Made by a program: the position numbers and the translations under genes | Notes under the pieces: model-generated | What the model saw: only the letters and a program-made list of their open reading frames with translations | What the model was told of the DNA's origin: nothing | The model's database searches: none | In this document: piece after piece, positions 12,398 to 21,984 of the stretch | Position numbering within the stretch: the first letter of the stretch is position 1 | How the letters are laid out: every line of letters starts with the position of its first letter | From: Rostratula benghalensis | Taxonomy: Eukaryota; Chordata; Aves; Charadriiformes; Rostratulidae | Direction: 5' to 3' | Length of the DNA stretch: 64,000 nt | Assembly: GCA_013399305.1 (NCBI GenBank) | Contig: VXAI01000162.1 | Location: forward strand, 376,113-440,112

Positions 12398-14027
12398 ATG
12401 CTCTCAAAAGGAAATTTACTTTCCTGTAATCATCTTGGAAGTATTTCATTTTAACTGACGAAGTTGTTGCTAGAATGTTGTAGCTTGCTCTAAGACTGCT
12501 TTTTTAAATGTCGTCTTAAATCCAGGTTTCCATGGCTTCTATTTCCCCAAAATAAAAGCAGCTAGTCAAATAATATTCAAAGAGCATTCTCTCTCAAAAA
12601 TAATTGCTTACATGGAAAATTGCTTCGAACAGTTCTAAGCTTTATACTGTCAATAAATTCACAAGTTTTCTTATATTTAAGTTTATATTCATTACTTTTT
12701 TTGTAGGCTTACACAAAATGTCAAGAAAAATCAATGGAACAAAATAATCTTGATGATACAGGTGGACAATTTCCATTGCAGCAAAAAGAAATCATGTATT
12801 CATACCCAAGAGCAGAATTTGGCTCACTGAAAAAAGACCACTAGTATTATGAATTTGCATGGACAATAGAAAGTAAAGCAGAAGCTCTCACTCCTTTTCC
12901 TTATTCCATCATTAAGGTAATATTCTAAATAAGAGGGCAGAACTGTGATAAAATTAGCATTTCACAGTATACACTGTATTGTTATACACATCCCTAAGCA
13001 TCTGTTGTTGGTCTGTCAAAAGGTCTAGACAACCTAAACATTTAGTCTGAAACATCGAAGTAATTCTATTATTCTTATAGACAAGTATTCAAAAGTCAAG
13101 AAGTGCAGTCTGTTTATTGTGCCACTGACTTGTATGAGAACGGTTGAAATGGGAGAGTGCATTGAGAGATGTTATTATACAGGATTGATGAGGGAACCCA
13201 GGAGGAAAGTAAGGACCATTCAATTGCATTTAGAAGGCAAAGAGCACAGAACATTGCCTGTGAAGCTGGCCAGAATGGCTCAGATGAAAAAGTTGTCTGC
13301 TATGTACTACTTCTGCTGAAAACAGATGAATTCTGCTATGGCATGGATTTCTATTTCTCCCAGAAACAGACTATACAAAGCAAATAGGATTATTTTAAAA
13401 TGTGCTTTAATTTCTGCATGACTCTCTGACATTTCGTCTACCTGTTCCTTAAATTTTGCAATAAGTGCAATCTATTTACAGAGCTTTGGTGTCCTTTTCC
13501 ACAACATTATTCTCCTGCTGTATAATTAACCTTTTGTTTAGCGATAGCAATTATAATTAAATTATCATGCTGAACAATCTAATATTTCATGTTAAGCCCG
13601 CAGCTGTTGACTATAGGCCCTGTACTGAAATCGATTTTCCCCATACCATCTTATTAAAATAATTATAGGTGTCTTTTTAAAAGTACAATCCCAATGAACT
13701 TAAATTAACTTTTAATTTGAACAACTGATTTTTTAGTTAATATAATACAGATGTTGTGGGTCACCATAAAACATCAAATATTTAAGGAATTAAATGGAAC
13801 ACAATTTTAATTAATTCCAACATACCAGGATGGTATTCAATTGATTCTGCTTTAAAACACGTTAAATACACTGTATGGGTTTTGCCAAACCTCTTATAAT
13901 TTCTTGCTGTTCTTTCTTGTTCCCATGTAGCCTTCCTGACACTAGCCTTTCCACACAATTGTTCAATCCTTTAAAATTTTTGGTACCCTAGATTCACTTT
14001 AACTTCAGTCATTCTGATATAAATAAA
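12398..14027. other. Unique AT-rich sequence, homeobox-motif-rich part at 13530-13760
   Basis: No element recognised. From about 13530 to 13760 the DNA is dense in TAAT/ATTA cores (AATTATAATTAAATTATC, TTAAATTAACTTTTAATTTG) around a complex non-repetitive centre (GCCCGCAGCTGTTGACTATA). It has the look of a conserved non-coding element, but this cannot be shown without alignment. The last 65 bases or so (from about 13963) are shared in inverted orientation with 21921-21984 beside CR1 arm B. Confidence 0.4.
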
Positions 14028-15232
14028 GAATCATAGAATCACAGAAAGGTTCATGTAGGAAAGAACCTTAAACGTCATCAAGTTCCAACACCCCTGCCAT
14101 AGGCAGACACTTCCCACTAGAGCAGGTTGCTCAAAGACCCATTCAGCCTGACCTTGAACACTCCCAGGGATGGGGCAGCCACAACTTCTCCGGGCAGCCT
14201 GTTCCAGTGCCTCACCACCCTCACAGAAAAGATTTTCTTCCTAATATCTAATCTAAATCTCCCCTCCCTTTTTCAGTTTAAAACCGGTACCCCTTGCCTT
14301 ATCACTACATTCCCTGATAAAACATCCCTCCCCATCCATCCCATATCCCTCGTGTAGCCCCCCCTTCAGGTACCGGAAGGCTACTCTAAGGTCTCCCCGG
14401 AGCCATCCCTTCTCCAGGCTGAACAACCCCAGCTCTCTCAGCCTGGCTTCATAGGAGAGGTGCTCCAGACCTCCAGTCCTCTTTGTGACCCTCCTCTAGG
14501 CCCTTTCCAACAGGTCCATGTCCTTCCTGTGCTGAGGACTTCAAAGCTGGATGCCGTACTCCAGGTGGGGTCTCACGAGCGCAGAGTAGAGCAGTAGAAT
14601 CACCTCCTGCGACCTGCTGGCCACATGTCTTTTGATGCAGTCGGCTTTCTTTCTGGGCTGCCAGCACACATTGCTGATTCATGTTGAGCTTCTCATCCGC
14701 CAACACCCTCAAGTCCTTCTCCCCAGGACTGCACTCAAACGGTTCTCCACCCAGCCTGTATCTGTCCCTGGGATTGCTGTGACCCCAGTGCAGAACCTTG
14801 CACTTGACTTGACTGAACTTCATGAGGTTGACACGGGCCCACTTCTCAAGCCTGTCCAGGTCCCTCTGGATGGCATCCCTTCCCTACAGTGTGTCAACTG
14901 CGCCACTGAGCTTGATGTCATTGGCAAGCTTGCTGAGGGTGCACTCAGTCCCACTGTCCATGTCACCAGCAGAGATGCTGAACAGCTCTGGTCCCAGTAC
15001 CGATCCCTGAGGAACGCCACTTGTTACTGGCCACCACTTGGTCACTGAGCCATTGATCACAACCCTTTGAGCGCAGCCATCCAGCCAGTTCCTTATCCAC
15101 TGTGTGGTCCATCCATCAAATCTATGACTTTCCAATTCTGAGACCAGGATGTCACGTGGGACAGTGACAAATACTTCGCATAAGTGTCTGTTATTAAGAC
15201 AGTTATGTGTCCCATAACTGTCCAGAAAGTTT
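14028..15232 (-). mobile_element. CR1 LINE, arm A of a long inverted repeat
   Basis: Minus-strand CR1 of about 1.2 kb with a complete 3' end (TCATAGAATCACAGAAAGG at left) and a 5' truncation near 15195. Read on the minus strand it encodes, in pieces, the RT palm from '[18 protein letters not shown]' through '[15 protein letters not shown]' to the C-terminal region. The catalytic aspartates are degraded: the first box reads CEVF in place of the usual CKAFD, and the second reads LANDIKL in place of FADDTKL. An in-frame stop follows 'SGAVDTL'. Bases 14154-15196 are the exact reverse complement of 20841-21883. The 83 bases that arm B lacks, next to the 3' tail, are kept here. It is not active. 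Confidence 0.95.
14154..15196. repeat. Inverted repeat core, left arm (1,043 bp, identical to right arm)
   Basis: Every position x in this interval pairs with 36037-x in the right arm (20841-21883). I read both arms through and found no substitution or indel. The spacer between the cores is 5,644 bases. A further 25 identical bases occur inward (15208-15232 against 20810-20834) after a 5-base indel. Confidence 0.93.
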
Positions 15233-15270
15233 TTCTTCTGAACATTCCATTCTGCTACATTAGATGACAT
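14884..15270 (-). pseudogene. CR1 reverse transcriptase fragment in arm A
   Basis: A 128-codon open frame of which roughly the last 100 codons align with the CR1 RT palm: '[17 protein letters not shown]', '[17 protein letters not shown]', '[16 protein letters not shown]', '[15 protein letters not shown]'. The first roughly 25 codons come from non-CR1 DNA inside the inverted-repeat spacer, so the start codon is accidental. The YxDD-equivalent box is degraded (AND for ADD) and the frame stops in the middle of the domain. The identical frame in arm B is at 20827-21153 (+). Confidence 0.85.
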
Positions 15271-16180
15271 GTCTTAATTCTTACAGGAGTCTTTATTTCA
15301 AATCTTTTAAAATTTAAATTACCTCAGCTGTTAGTCACAGCATCTCTCCTCCAGAGAGACTTCTACATACACCTCTTTCCCCGTCCTGGTTTTGTGAATG
15401 CAATATCTGCTTTGAATGAGCCCATTAATTCACTCTCAACGTTTTTAAATATAATTTTATATCCCACCCACATGGGGCTACTATAATCCCTTCAAGCATC
15501 ATTCTGGCTGTCACATAGCAGCAAACTAAGAAATATGAGGTCTTAGTGTTAATTACTAAATATGTATTCCAAAAATGAAACCTTCTTCTGGTGTGCAATA
15601 ATGCTGTCAGCTTTCCAATTCTCTAAGCCAATCCAAGTCATCCCACAGTTACCTACTTTATTCTTCTTGCCATAATAAATTTCTTCTATTTAAGCTTCTT
15701 GCTTAGCAGAACCTTCACTGAGACCAGCCCTCACTTACTGATGCGAAGCATGGAATTCACCTGACTAAACAGTAAAAAAAAACATTTTGAGAGGGTGATT
15801 CATCTCATATTAGTATAGAAATCTGGAATAGGTTAGATGACTCATATTCTATTTCTCCCATTCAATACAAAGGAACTATACTTGTTACTTGAATTACTTG
15901 GAAGTATTGTACTTTGGCTAATTACAGCAGTACTTACCCGCTGGAAACTTTTCCACTGTGTGGTAGGGTGACCACAGCCAGCACCTAAGCACGTACACAG
16001 CCACTTGCTCCCTACACACCTCCAAAGGGATGGGAGAGGGATAGAAAGTCACCTGTTTAGTAACAGCCACCATTCTAATGTGTATAACATTGTTTCAGTC
16101 TGAAATCCAAAACACAGCGCTACACTGACTGCTCCAATGAAAGTTACTACATCCCACCCAGACCCAGTATACAGAGCTAT
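15233..16180. other. Unique sequence inside the inverted-repeat spacer
   Basis: No recognised repeat or gene. Open frames near 16049-16340 come from C/A-rich low-complexity DNA. Confidence 0.45.
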
Positions 16181-16273
16181 CCCCCCCAAAAAAAAAAACA
16201 AAACCAAAGACAAAAAACCCCAAACACAACAGAAAAATAAAAACCAAACAAAAACCAAAACTAAACAAAAAAC
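16181..16273. repeat. C-run followed by A-rich (CAAA)n-like tract
   Basis: A run of C, then poly-A with interspersed C, continuing as AACCAAACAAAAACC-type units. Low complexity. Confidence 0.85.
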
Positions 16274-17334
16274 TTTGGCCTCTATTTCCAGTAGTCTGAA
16301 CTATAGGGTGTGTGAAGGGAAATACTGTCTTGCAAACTGACTTTCTGTGTATACAGATAAAGCAATTAACAGCTTTTGCCCTATTTCATGTTGTATGCCC
16401 TCTCCCAAATAGAACATCTTTGCTTGAGTTCTTCCTTCTAGTAGCAAAAACTGATTTTTAAGCAAAGTAACTGTTATTCTTATATCCTCTACCCTTCCCT
16501 GCCTCAAACATATCAAAGGCAGTAATGACTAGCCAGTTTTCATACTGACTAACAAAGTAAGCCTCTAGCAAAGTCACTATTGAGTTCTTTTTAAGTGGGC
16601 ATGCTTTCCATACAAAATCGACTATAAATCAGATACGATTTTCTACTTTTTTACAATTTTATAATTCAGTTACAAACCTTAGAAATTACAAGCAGGCATA
16701 ACAGCTGCCTATAGATGAAACTTTTCAGACTTGTGCTTCCTCTCTCCATTTGTCTCTGCATTTTTCTATGAAAGTGCTTACTAAAGCATCTCTGCTCCAG
16801 AAACAACTCCACAGCACTCCAAAATGATATTGTGCTCTGCAGTATTTTTTTCAGTACAAATGTAGTCTACTTTGGGGATAATAGTGCTAATTGCACAAAA
16901 CCAAACTGAGCTCTGTAATTCCCTTTTCTAACTATAAATCTTCAGTGGACTTGATGACCAGCCTAAAATAAACATGCAGCATCTACAGAGATAAGTGCTT
17001 AGTGTCCTTTTTTTTCCCCTTATGGAAAAAAAGGATGCCACTGAGAACTTTGTTTCAGTTCAGAACATTTTCATATTTGCTTAACTTCAGTTTCACATAA
17101 TAGCCTAATTGAATTCATATATTAGCACTGAAATTCAGAAATTACTTTCCAGTAAGTTTTCTATTCTCTACAGAAGTCTCCTATGTACTTGCTTTGGATG
17201 TAAATTACCCTCTTTTTAAATTATTTTTTTATTATTATTTATTTATTTTTATTTCTTAGACTGTATTATACATGCCTTATTTTTAGACCTCTACCTGTCT
17301 AGTGGAGTATGTTTTTATCCATCCAGGTTAACAT
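16274..17334. other. Unique sequence with one copy of a local direct repeat
   Basis: Apart from the direct repeat listed at 16988-17138, nothing is recognised. T-rich stretches occur around 17217-17252. Confidence 0.45.
16988..17138 (+). repeat. Direct repeat copy D1 (about 150 bp, about 88% identical to D2)
   Basis: Matches 22777-22923 in the same orientation. Shared words include CTTAGTGTCC/ATTAGTGTCC, CAGTTCAGAACATTTTCATA, TTTGCTTAACTT and CATTAGCACTGAAAT. Similarity stops sharply at both ends. No CR1 or LTR signature is present, so it is either an unnamed dispersed repeat or part of a local duplication. D1 lies within the inverted-repeat spacer and D2 lies outside it. Confidence 0.85.
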
Positions 17335-18225
17335 TTCTTAAATACCTCCAGCGATGGTGACTCGACCACTTCCCTGGGCAGGCTGTTCCAGTGCCTGACC
17401 ACTCTTTCAGTAACATAATTCTTGCTAATATCTAATCTAAACCTCCACTTCTGCAATTTCAGACCATTTCCTCTGCTCCTGTCATGATTCACCTGGGAGA
17501 AGAGGCCAACACCCACTTCTCTACAACCTCTTTCAGGTAGCTGTAGAGGGCAATAAGGTGTTCCCTCAACCTCTTCTCCAAGCTAAACATGGCCAGTTCC
17601 CTTGTTCTTGTTCTCTAGAACCCTCACCAGTTTGGTAGCTCTCCTCTGGACATGCTCCAGTACTTCAGTGTCCTTCTTGTAGTGAGGGGCCCAGAACTGA
17701 ACACAGCACTCAAGGTGAGGCCTCACCAGTACCAAGTAGAGGGGGACAATCATGTCCTGAGTCCTACTCACCATATTGTTCCTGATACAGACCAGGATGC
17801 TGTCAGCCTTCTTGGACACCTGGGCACACTGCTAGCTCATGGTAATCTGGCTGTCCTTTAACACCCCTATGTCCTTTTCTGCTGGGCAGCTTTTTCAGCC
17901 ACTCTTCTCTATGCCTGTAGCATTCCCTGGGGTTGTTGTGACCAAAATGCAGGACTTAGCACTTGGCCTTATTGAACCTCCTCCCACTGGCCTTGGCCCA
18001 TTGATTCAACCTGTCCAGGTCCCTCTGTAGAGCCTTCCGACCCTCAAGCAGATCAACACTCCCACCTAGTTTGCTGGTGTCTGCAAACTAACTGATGTTG
18101 CACTCAATCTCCTCATCCAGGTCATCAATAAAGACATTAAACAAGACTGGCCCCAAAACTGAGCCATGAGGGACACCACTGGTGACCAGCTGCCAGCAAG
18201 ATTTCACTCCATTAATCACTACTCT

Positions 18226-18612
18226 CTAGGCATGGCCATCCAGCCAGTTTTTTACCCAGTGGAGAATATACTTGTCTGTGCAATGCTTCTCCAGCTTCCC
18301 CAGGAGAACGCTGCGGGGGATGGTGTCAAAGGCCTTACCAAAGTCCAGGTAGACAATGTCCACAGCCTTTCCCACATTCAGAAGGTGGGTCACATGGTCA
18401 TAGAAAGAGATCAGGTTAGTTAAGCAAGACCTCCCTTTCATGAACCCATGCTGGCTGGCCCTGATCCCTTGGCTGCCCTGCACTTGCCATGAAAGCTCAC
18501 TCAGGATGATCCTCTCTATGATCTTTCCTGGTACTGAGCCCAGGCTTACAGGCCTGTAGTTCCCTGGATCCTCTTTCCATCCCTTCTTAGAGATGGACAT
18601 CATGTTAGCCAT
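18226..18612 (-). pseudogene. CR1 reverse transcriptase N-terminal fragment
   Basis: A 128-codon open frame on the minus strand covering the start of the CR1 RT domain. Visible are '[19 protein letters not shown]' (RT block 1), 'IRASQHGFMKGRSCLTNLI' (block 2) and 'DIVYLDFGKAFDTIPRSVL', which keeps the first catalytic aspartate box (YLDF...AFD). It ends at the TAG that follows 'KNWLDGHA', where the family normally continues with Gln-Arg-Val-Val. A single C-to-T change (CAG to TAG) explains the stop. The downstream palm, with the second catalytic box, is out of frame or interrupted further left. The start Met lies in ordinary CR1 sequence and is not a real initiation site. The product would lack half of the catalytic centre and is not expected to work. 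Confidence 0.9.
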
Positions 18613-18635
18613 CTTCCAGTGGCTAACATGATGTC
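18596..18635. repeat. Perfect 16-bp hairpin at the CR1 5' junction
   Basis: GACATCATGTTAGCCA (18596-18611), an 8-base loop, then TGGCTAACATGATGTC (18620-18635), which is the exact reverse complement. The left arm and loop are normal CR1 sequence; the right arm sits where the element is truncated. This fits snap-back synthesis at the end of first-strand cDNA. Confidence 0.95.
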
Positions 18636-19822
18636 ATACAGTGTACTGTCATTTCAATACACAGAATTCACAGCTTTAAGAGCAGGACAGGACAGCAATC
18701 AGTATCTCAATCCCTTCTTCTAAAATGTGACTTATTTTTCCAAATACCGCAGGATCATCTAGAAGTAAGATTTTAATTCCATTTCTTTATTCTTAAGATA
18801 TATTCATCCTTTCATTTATGTACATACATAGGCACACATACATAGAGATCTTTCATTAAACATACAATCTACCATAAAAACAAGGACTTGAACCAGGAAA
18901 TTACACTCTAATTGCTTCATGAAAAAGCTTCATGAAAAGTAAAGTAACCCTGACAGCATGATTCACAATAGATTTACAACACGGTGTTCTACTACATAAA
19001 ATAGATTCAACCAGCCGTAGCCCAAACAGGAAACTGGACTGCAGTTTTTGCAATTTAAAGTCCAAATGTCCCTTTAGCTGTGGCACATTTTGTACCAAAC
19101 AGACCAGTGCCCCAGAACAAAGCACAAATCTGAATGTGAAAAATGCTGTGTTGGATGCTGCTGTAGTTGTTCCTTTTACTGGCTCTTTTTCACTGTCTCT
19201 CTTTCATCAAAAGCCTGTTTTATTAGCATCTGAGAACACAGGACAGATCTGACTTGGCAGACAACATATGGAAAGGAGCAAGCTGGAGATGTTACCATAG
19301 AGGCAGGCCTATTCTTCAGAACTAGAAGTAAAATTTTTTTGGCACAAAGATTCTGATATTAAAGATCTCTATGTTCTGTAACAATAAACACTTTCAGAGA
19401 CAGTCAACAGCTAATGAGAGTTGGGGTGAAGTTTTGGATTAGGAAAACCTGTAGAGATAGTTAGATAGTTAAATCTCATGCAAGTCCCCATGTGGATCTA
19501 GCCAGTAGGCACTGTTAAATATTTAACACATAGAGCCAATGGGCTTAGCTCTGTATTGGTTAATAGTTTATCTATTCCCATCTAAAGTACTCCACACAGG
19601 GACTAATTCCTTCTGAAGACATGCACAGTAACCACTCTGTCAAATGTTGAATGACAGTCATGTTAGCCAAGGTCATTTTATGAGAACTCCTTCTAAAATC
19701 ATTTAAACAACTTGAGCCTCCACCTAGACACCAACAAAATTACCAACATGAGTATAAAGTAATGTTAGCACAGAAAAATTGTTTGGGTCACAGGTCACAT
19801 ATCAAACACTTAAGTAATCATA
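18636..19822. other. Unique AT-rich sequence between CR1 copies
   Basis: No recognised element. The minus-strand frame at 18901-19125 is not family-like. Confidence 0.45.
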
Positions 19823-20425
19823 AAGACCCTTCACCAGTTTCATTGCTCTTTGTGAACACTCCAGCACCTCAATATACTTTCTGTAGTGGGGGGCCCAAAA
19901 CTAAACACAGTATTCACTCAACCTCACCAGTGCCAAGTACAAGGGGACAATTACTTCCCTAGCCCTGCTGGTCACACTATTTCTGATGCAAGCCAGGACA
20001 CCCTTGGCCTTCTTGGCCGCCTAGGCATACTGCTGGCTCGTATTCAGCTGGCAGTTGCCCAACAACCACAGGTCCTTTTCTGCTAGGCAGTTTTCCAGAC
20101 ACTCTTCCCAAGCCTGTAATGCTGTGTGGATTTGTGACTCAAGTGCAGGACCTGGAACTTGGCCTTGTTGGACTTCATATATTTGGCCTCAGGCATCAAT
20201 CCAGCCTGTTCTGATCCATCAGTGGAGCCTTTCTACTCTCAAGGAGGTCAACACTCCCACCCAGCTTAGTGTCACCTGCAACTTACTCAGGGTGCACCCA
20301 ATTCCCTTGTCCAGATCATTGATAAAGATATTAAAAAAACTAGCCCCAGTACTGAGCATATCTGGTGACCAGCCACAAACTGGACTTAATTCCATTCACC
20401 ACAACATTTTAGGCCCAGGTTTCTG
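19823..20425 (-). mobile_element. CR1 LINE, internal minus-strand fragment lacking both ends
   Basis: About 600 bases of the middle of CR1. At left it begins with ACCCTTCACCAGTTTCATTG (complement of the C-terminal RT) and at right it ends near TTCCATTCACCACAACATTT. Diagnostic words include GGGGCCCAAAACTAAACACA, CAAGTACAAGGGGACAATTA and TCAAGGAGGTCAACACTCCC. Both the 3' tail and the 5' half are missing, so later deletion or rearrangement cut it after insertion. Frameshifts are numerous. Some CR1-like words may continue to about 20500 (CAGCCAGTTTCTCCAAGAGA). Confidence 0.9.
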
Positions 20426-20809
20426 GATGTTTTTTTAAACAGAAAAGAGTAAACCTCTCCAACCAACAAGCAGCCAGTTTCTCCAAGAGAGTGCGGGACC
20501 TGGTTCAATTCTTATTTCAGTGCCATATTTTCATTGAGACCAAAAGCAGTTTTTGCAGCAGTGCCACATTCTCCCTGCCTTTATCCTTTCATTACTCGCT
20601 CACAAGATTCATTGCGCCTGGAGTATAAGGAGAGACTGTTCATCTTTCCTTTCAAAGGCATCAAAGGCAAGCCTGCCCTGCCTCAGCCAGGTCCATATTT
20701 TCTAGGAACCACATTATAGGATTTTACATATCTCACTGAAAAAATATGAACATACACTTTGAAGTATTTTATACTACCACTTTAGGTTAATTTAGTCATT
20801 AGTGCAGAT
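20426..20809. other. Short unique or scrambled sequence
   Basis: Possible degraded CR1 words near 20470-20510; otherwise unrecognised. Confidence 0.4.
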
Positions 20810-20826
20810 AAACTTTCTGGACAGTT

Positions 20827-21153
20827 ATGGGACACAGTTTTAATAACAGACACTTATGCGAAGTATTTGTCACTGTCCCACGTGACATCCTGGTCTCAGA
20901 ATTGGAAAGTCATAGATTTGATGGATGGACCACACAGTGGATAAGGAACTGGCTGGATGGCTGCGCTCAAAGGGTTGTGATCAATGGCTCAGTGACCAAG
21001 TGGTGGCCAGTAACAAGTGGCGTTCCTCAGGGATCGGTACTGGGACCAGAGCTGTTCAGCATCTCTGCTGGTGACATGGACAGTGGGACTGAGTGCACCC
21101 TCAGCAAGCTTGCCAATGACATCAAGCTCAGTGGCGCAGTTGACACACTGTAG
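20827..21153 (+). pseudogene. CR1 reverse transcriptase fragment in arm B
   Basis: A 108-codon frame carrying the same RT palm residues as the arm A fragment ('[16 protein letters not shown]', '[15 protein letters not shown]') and ending at the same TAG. The next open frame (21214-21588) begins in the RT frame ('KCKVLHWGHSNPRDRYRLG', 'EKDLRVLADEKLNM') but shifts frame after '[11 protein letters not shown]'. The two frames together show at least one stop and one frameshift in the RT. Confidence 0.85.
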
Positions 21154-21883
21154 GGAAGGGATGCCATCCAGAGGGACCTGGACAGGCTTGAGAAGTGGGC
21201 CCGTGTCAACCTCATGAAGTTCAGTCAAGTCAAGTGCAAGGTTCTGCACTGGGGTCACAGCAATCCCAGGGACAGATACAGGCTGGGTGGAGAACCGTTT
21301 GAGTGCAGTCCTGGGGAGAAGGACTTGAGGGTGTTGGCGGATGAGAAGCTCAACATGAATCAGCAATGTGTGCTGGCAGCCCAGAAAGAAAGCCGACTGC
21401 ATCAAAAGACATGTGGCCAGCAGGTCGCAGGAGGTGATTCTACTGCTCTACTCTGCGCTCGTGAGACCCCACCTGGAGTACGGCATCCAGCTTTGAAGTC
21501 CTCAGCACAGGAAGGACATGGACCTGTTGGAAAGGGCCTAGAGGAGGGTCACAAAGAGGACTGGAGGTCTGGAGCACCTCTCCTATGAAGCCAGGCTGAG
21601 AGAGCTGGGGTTGTTCAGCCTGGAGAAGGGATGGCTCCGGGGAGACCTTAGAGTAGCCTTCCGGTACCTGAAGGGGGGGCTACACGAGGGATATGGGATG
21701 GATGGGGAGGGATGTTTTATCAGGGAATGTAGTGATAAGGCAAGGGGTACCGGTTTTAAACTGAAAAAGGGAGGGGAGATTTAGATTAGATATTAGGAAG
21801 AAAATCTTTTCTGTGAGGGTGGTGAGGCACTGGAACAGGCTGCCCGGAGAAGTTGTGGCTGCCCCATCCCTGGGAGTGTTCAA
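20841..21883. repeat. Inverted repeat core, right arm (1,043 bp)
   Basis: Reverse complement of 14154-15196 with no difference seen. The first mismatch on the outer side is at 21884, and on the inner side just left of 20841. Confidence 0.93.
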
Positions 21884-21920
21884 AGCCCGGCTGGATGGGC
21901 TTTGAGCAACCTGATTCTAT

Positions 21921-21984
21921 GATTCTTGATTTACATCAGAGTGACTGAAATTAAAGTCAATCTAGGGTATGAAAAGTTTTAAAG
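21921..21984. repeat. Non-CR1 flank shared in inverted orientation with arm A
   Basis: About 65 bases directly past the CR1 tail (TTTACATCAGAGTGACTGAA to GTTTTAAAGG) match the complement of about 13963-14027 beside arm A, with roughly 8 differences. Similarity then stops. It shows that the two copies share more than CR1 sequence. Confidence 0.85.

Larger units (their letters stand above)
17335..18635 (-). mobile_element. CR1 LINE, long minus-strand copy missing its 3' tail
   Basis: About 1.3 kb of CR1. At its left (3') side it begins in the last part of the RT frame (CTTCCCTGGGCAGGCTGTTC) without the usual UTR and TGATTCT tail. It extends right (5') to the thumb/palm start (complement of AACTACAGGCCTGTAAGCC). 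RT pieces are readable in several frames. An in-frame TAG after 'NWLDGHA' is shared with the 59.8 kb copy. From about 17818 to 18358 the two are about 97% identical, with lower identity outside. The 5' junction is a perfect foldback hairpin (18596-18635). Confidence 0.95.
20810..21920 (+). mobile_element. CR1 LINE, arm B of a long inverted repeat
   Basis: Plus-strand CR1 of about 1.1 kb. The core 20841-21883 is the exact reverse complement of arm A. Beyond it the copy reads AAGCCCGGCTGGATGGGC, jumps from GAGCAACCTG straight to ATTCTATGATTC, and so lacks the 83-base UTR segment found in arm A. RT pieces and disabling changes are those of arm A: the degraded first box, AND in the second box, and a TAG after 'SGAVDTL'. 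It cannot encode a working protein. The opposing orientation gives DNA able to fold into a 1-kb stem. Confidence 0.95.

Noticed and set aside
12243..12458. Open frames running through the N gap
   Set aside because: The frames exist only because N codons are translated as unknown residues.
14632..15048. 138-codon plus-strand frame, repeated at 20989-21405 (-)
   Set aside because: It is the antisense of the CR1 reverse transcriptase; its duplication reflects the inverted repeat and not a conserved gene.
17839..18030. Plus-strand frame nearly identical to 60551-60781 (+)
   Set aside because: Antisense of the CR1 palm region in two related copies; not an independent protein.
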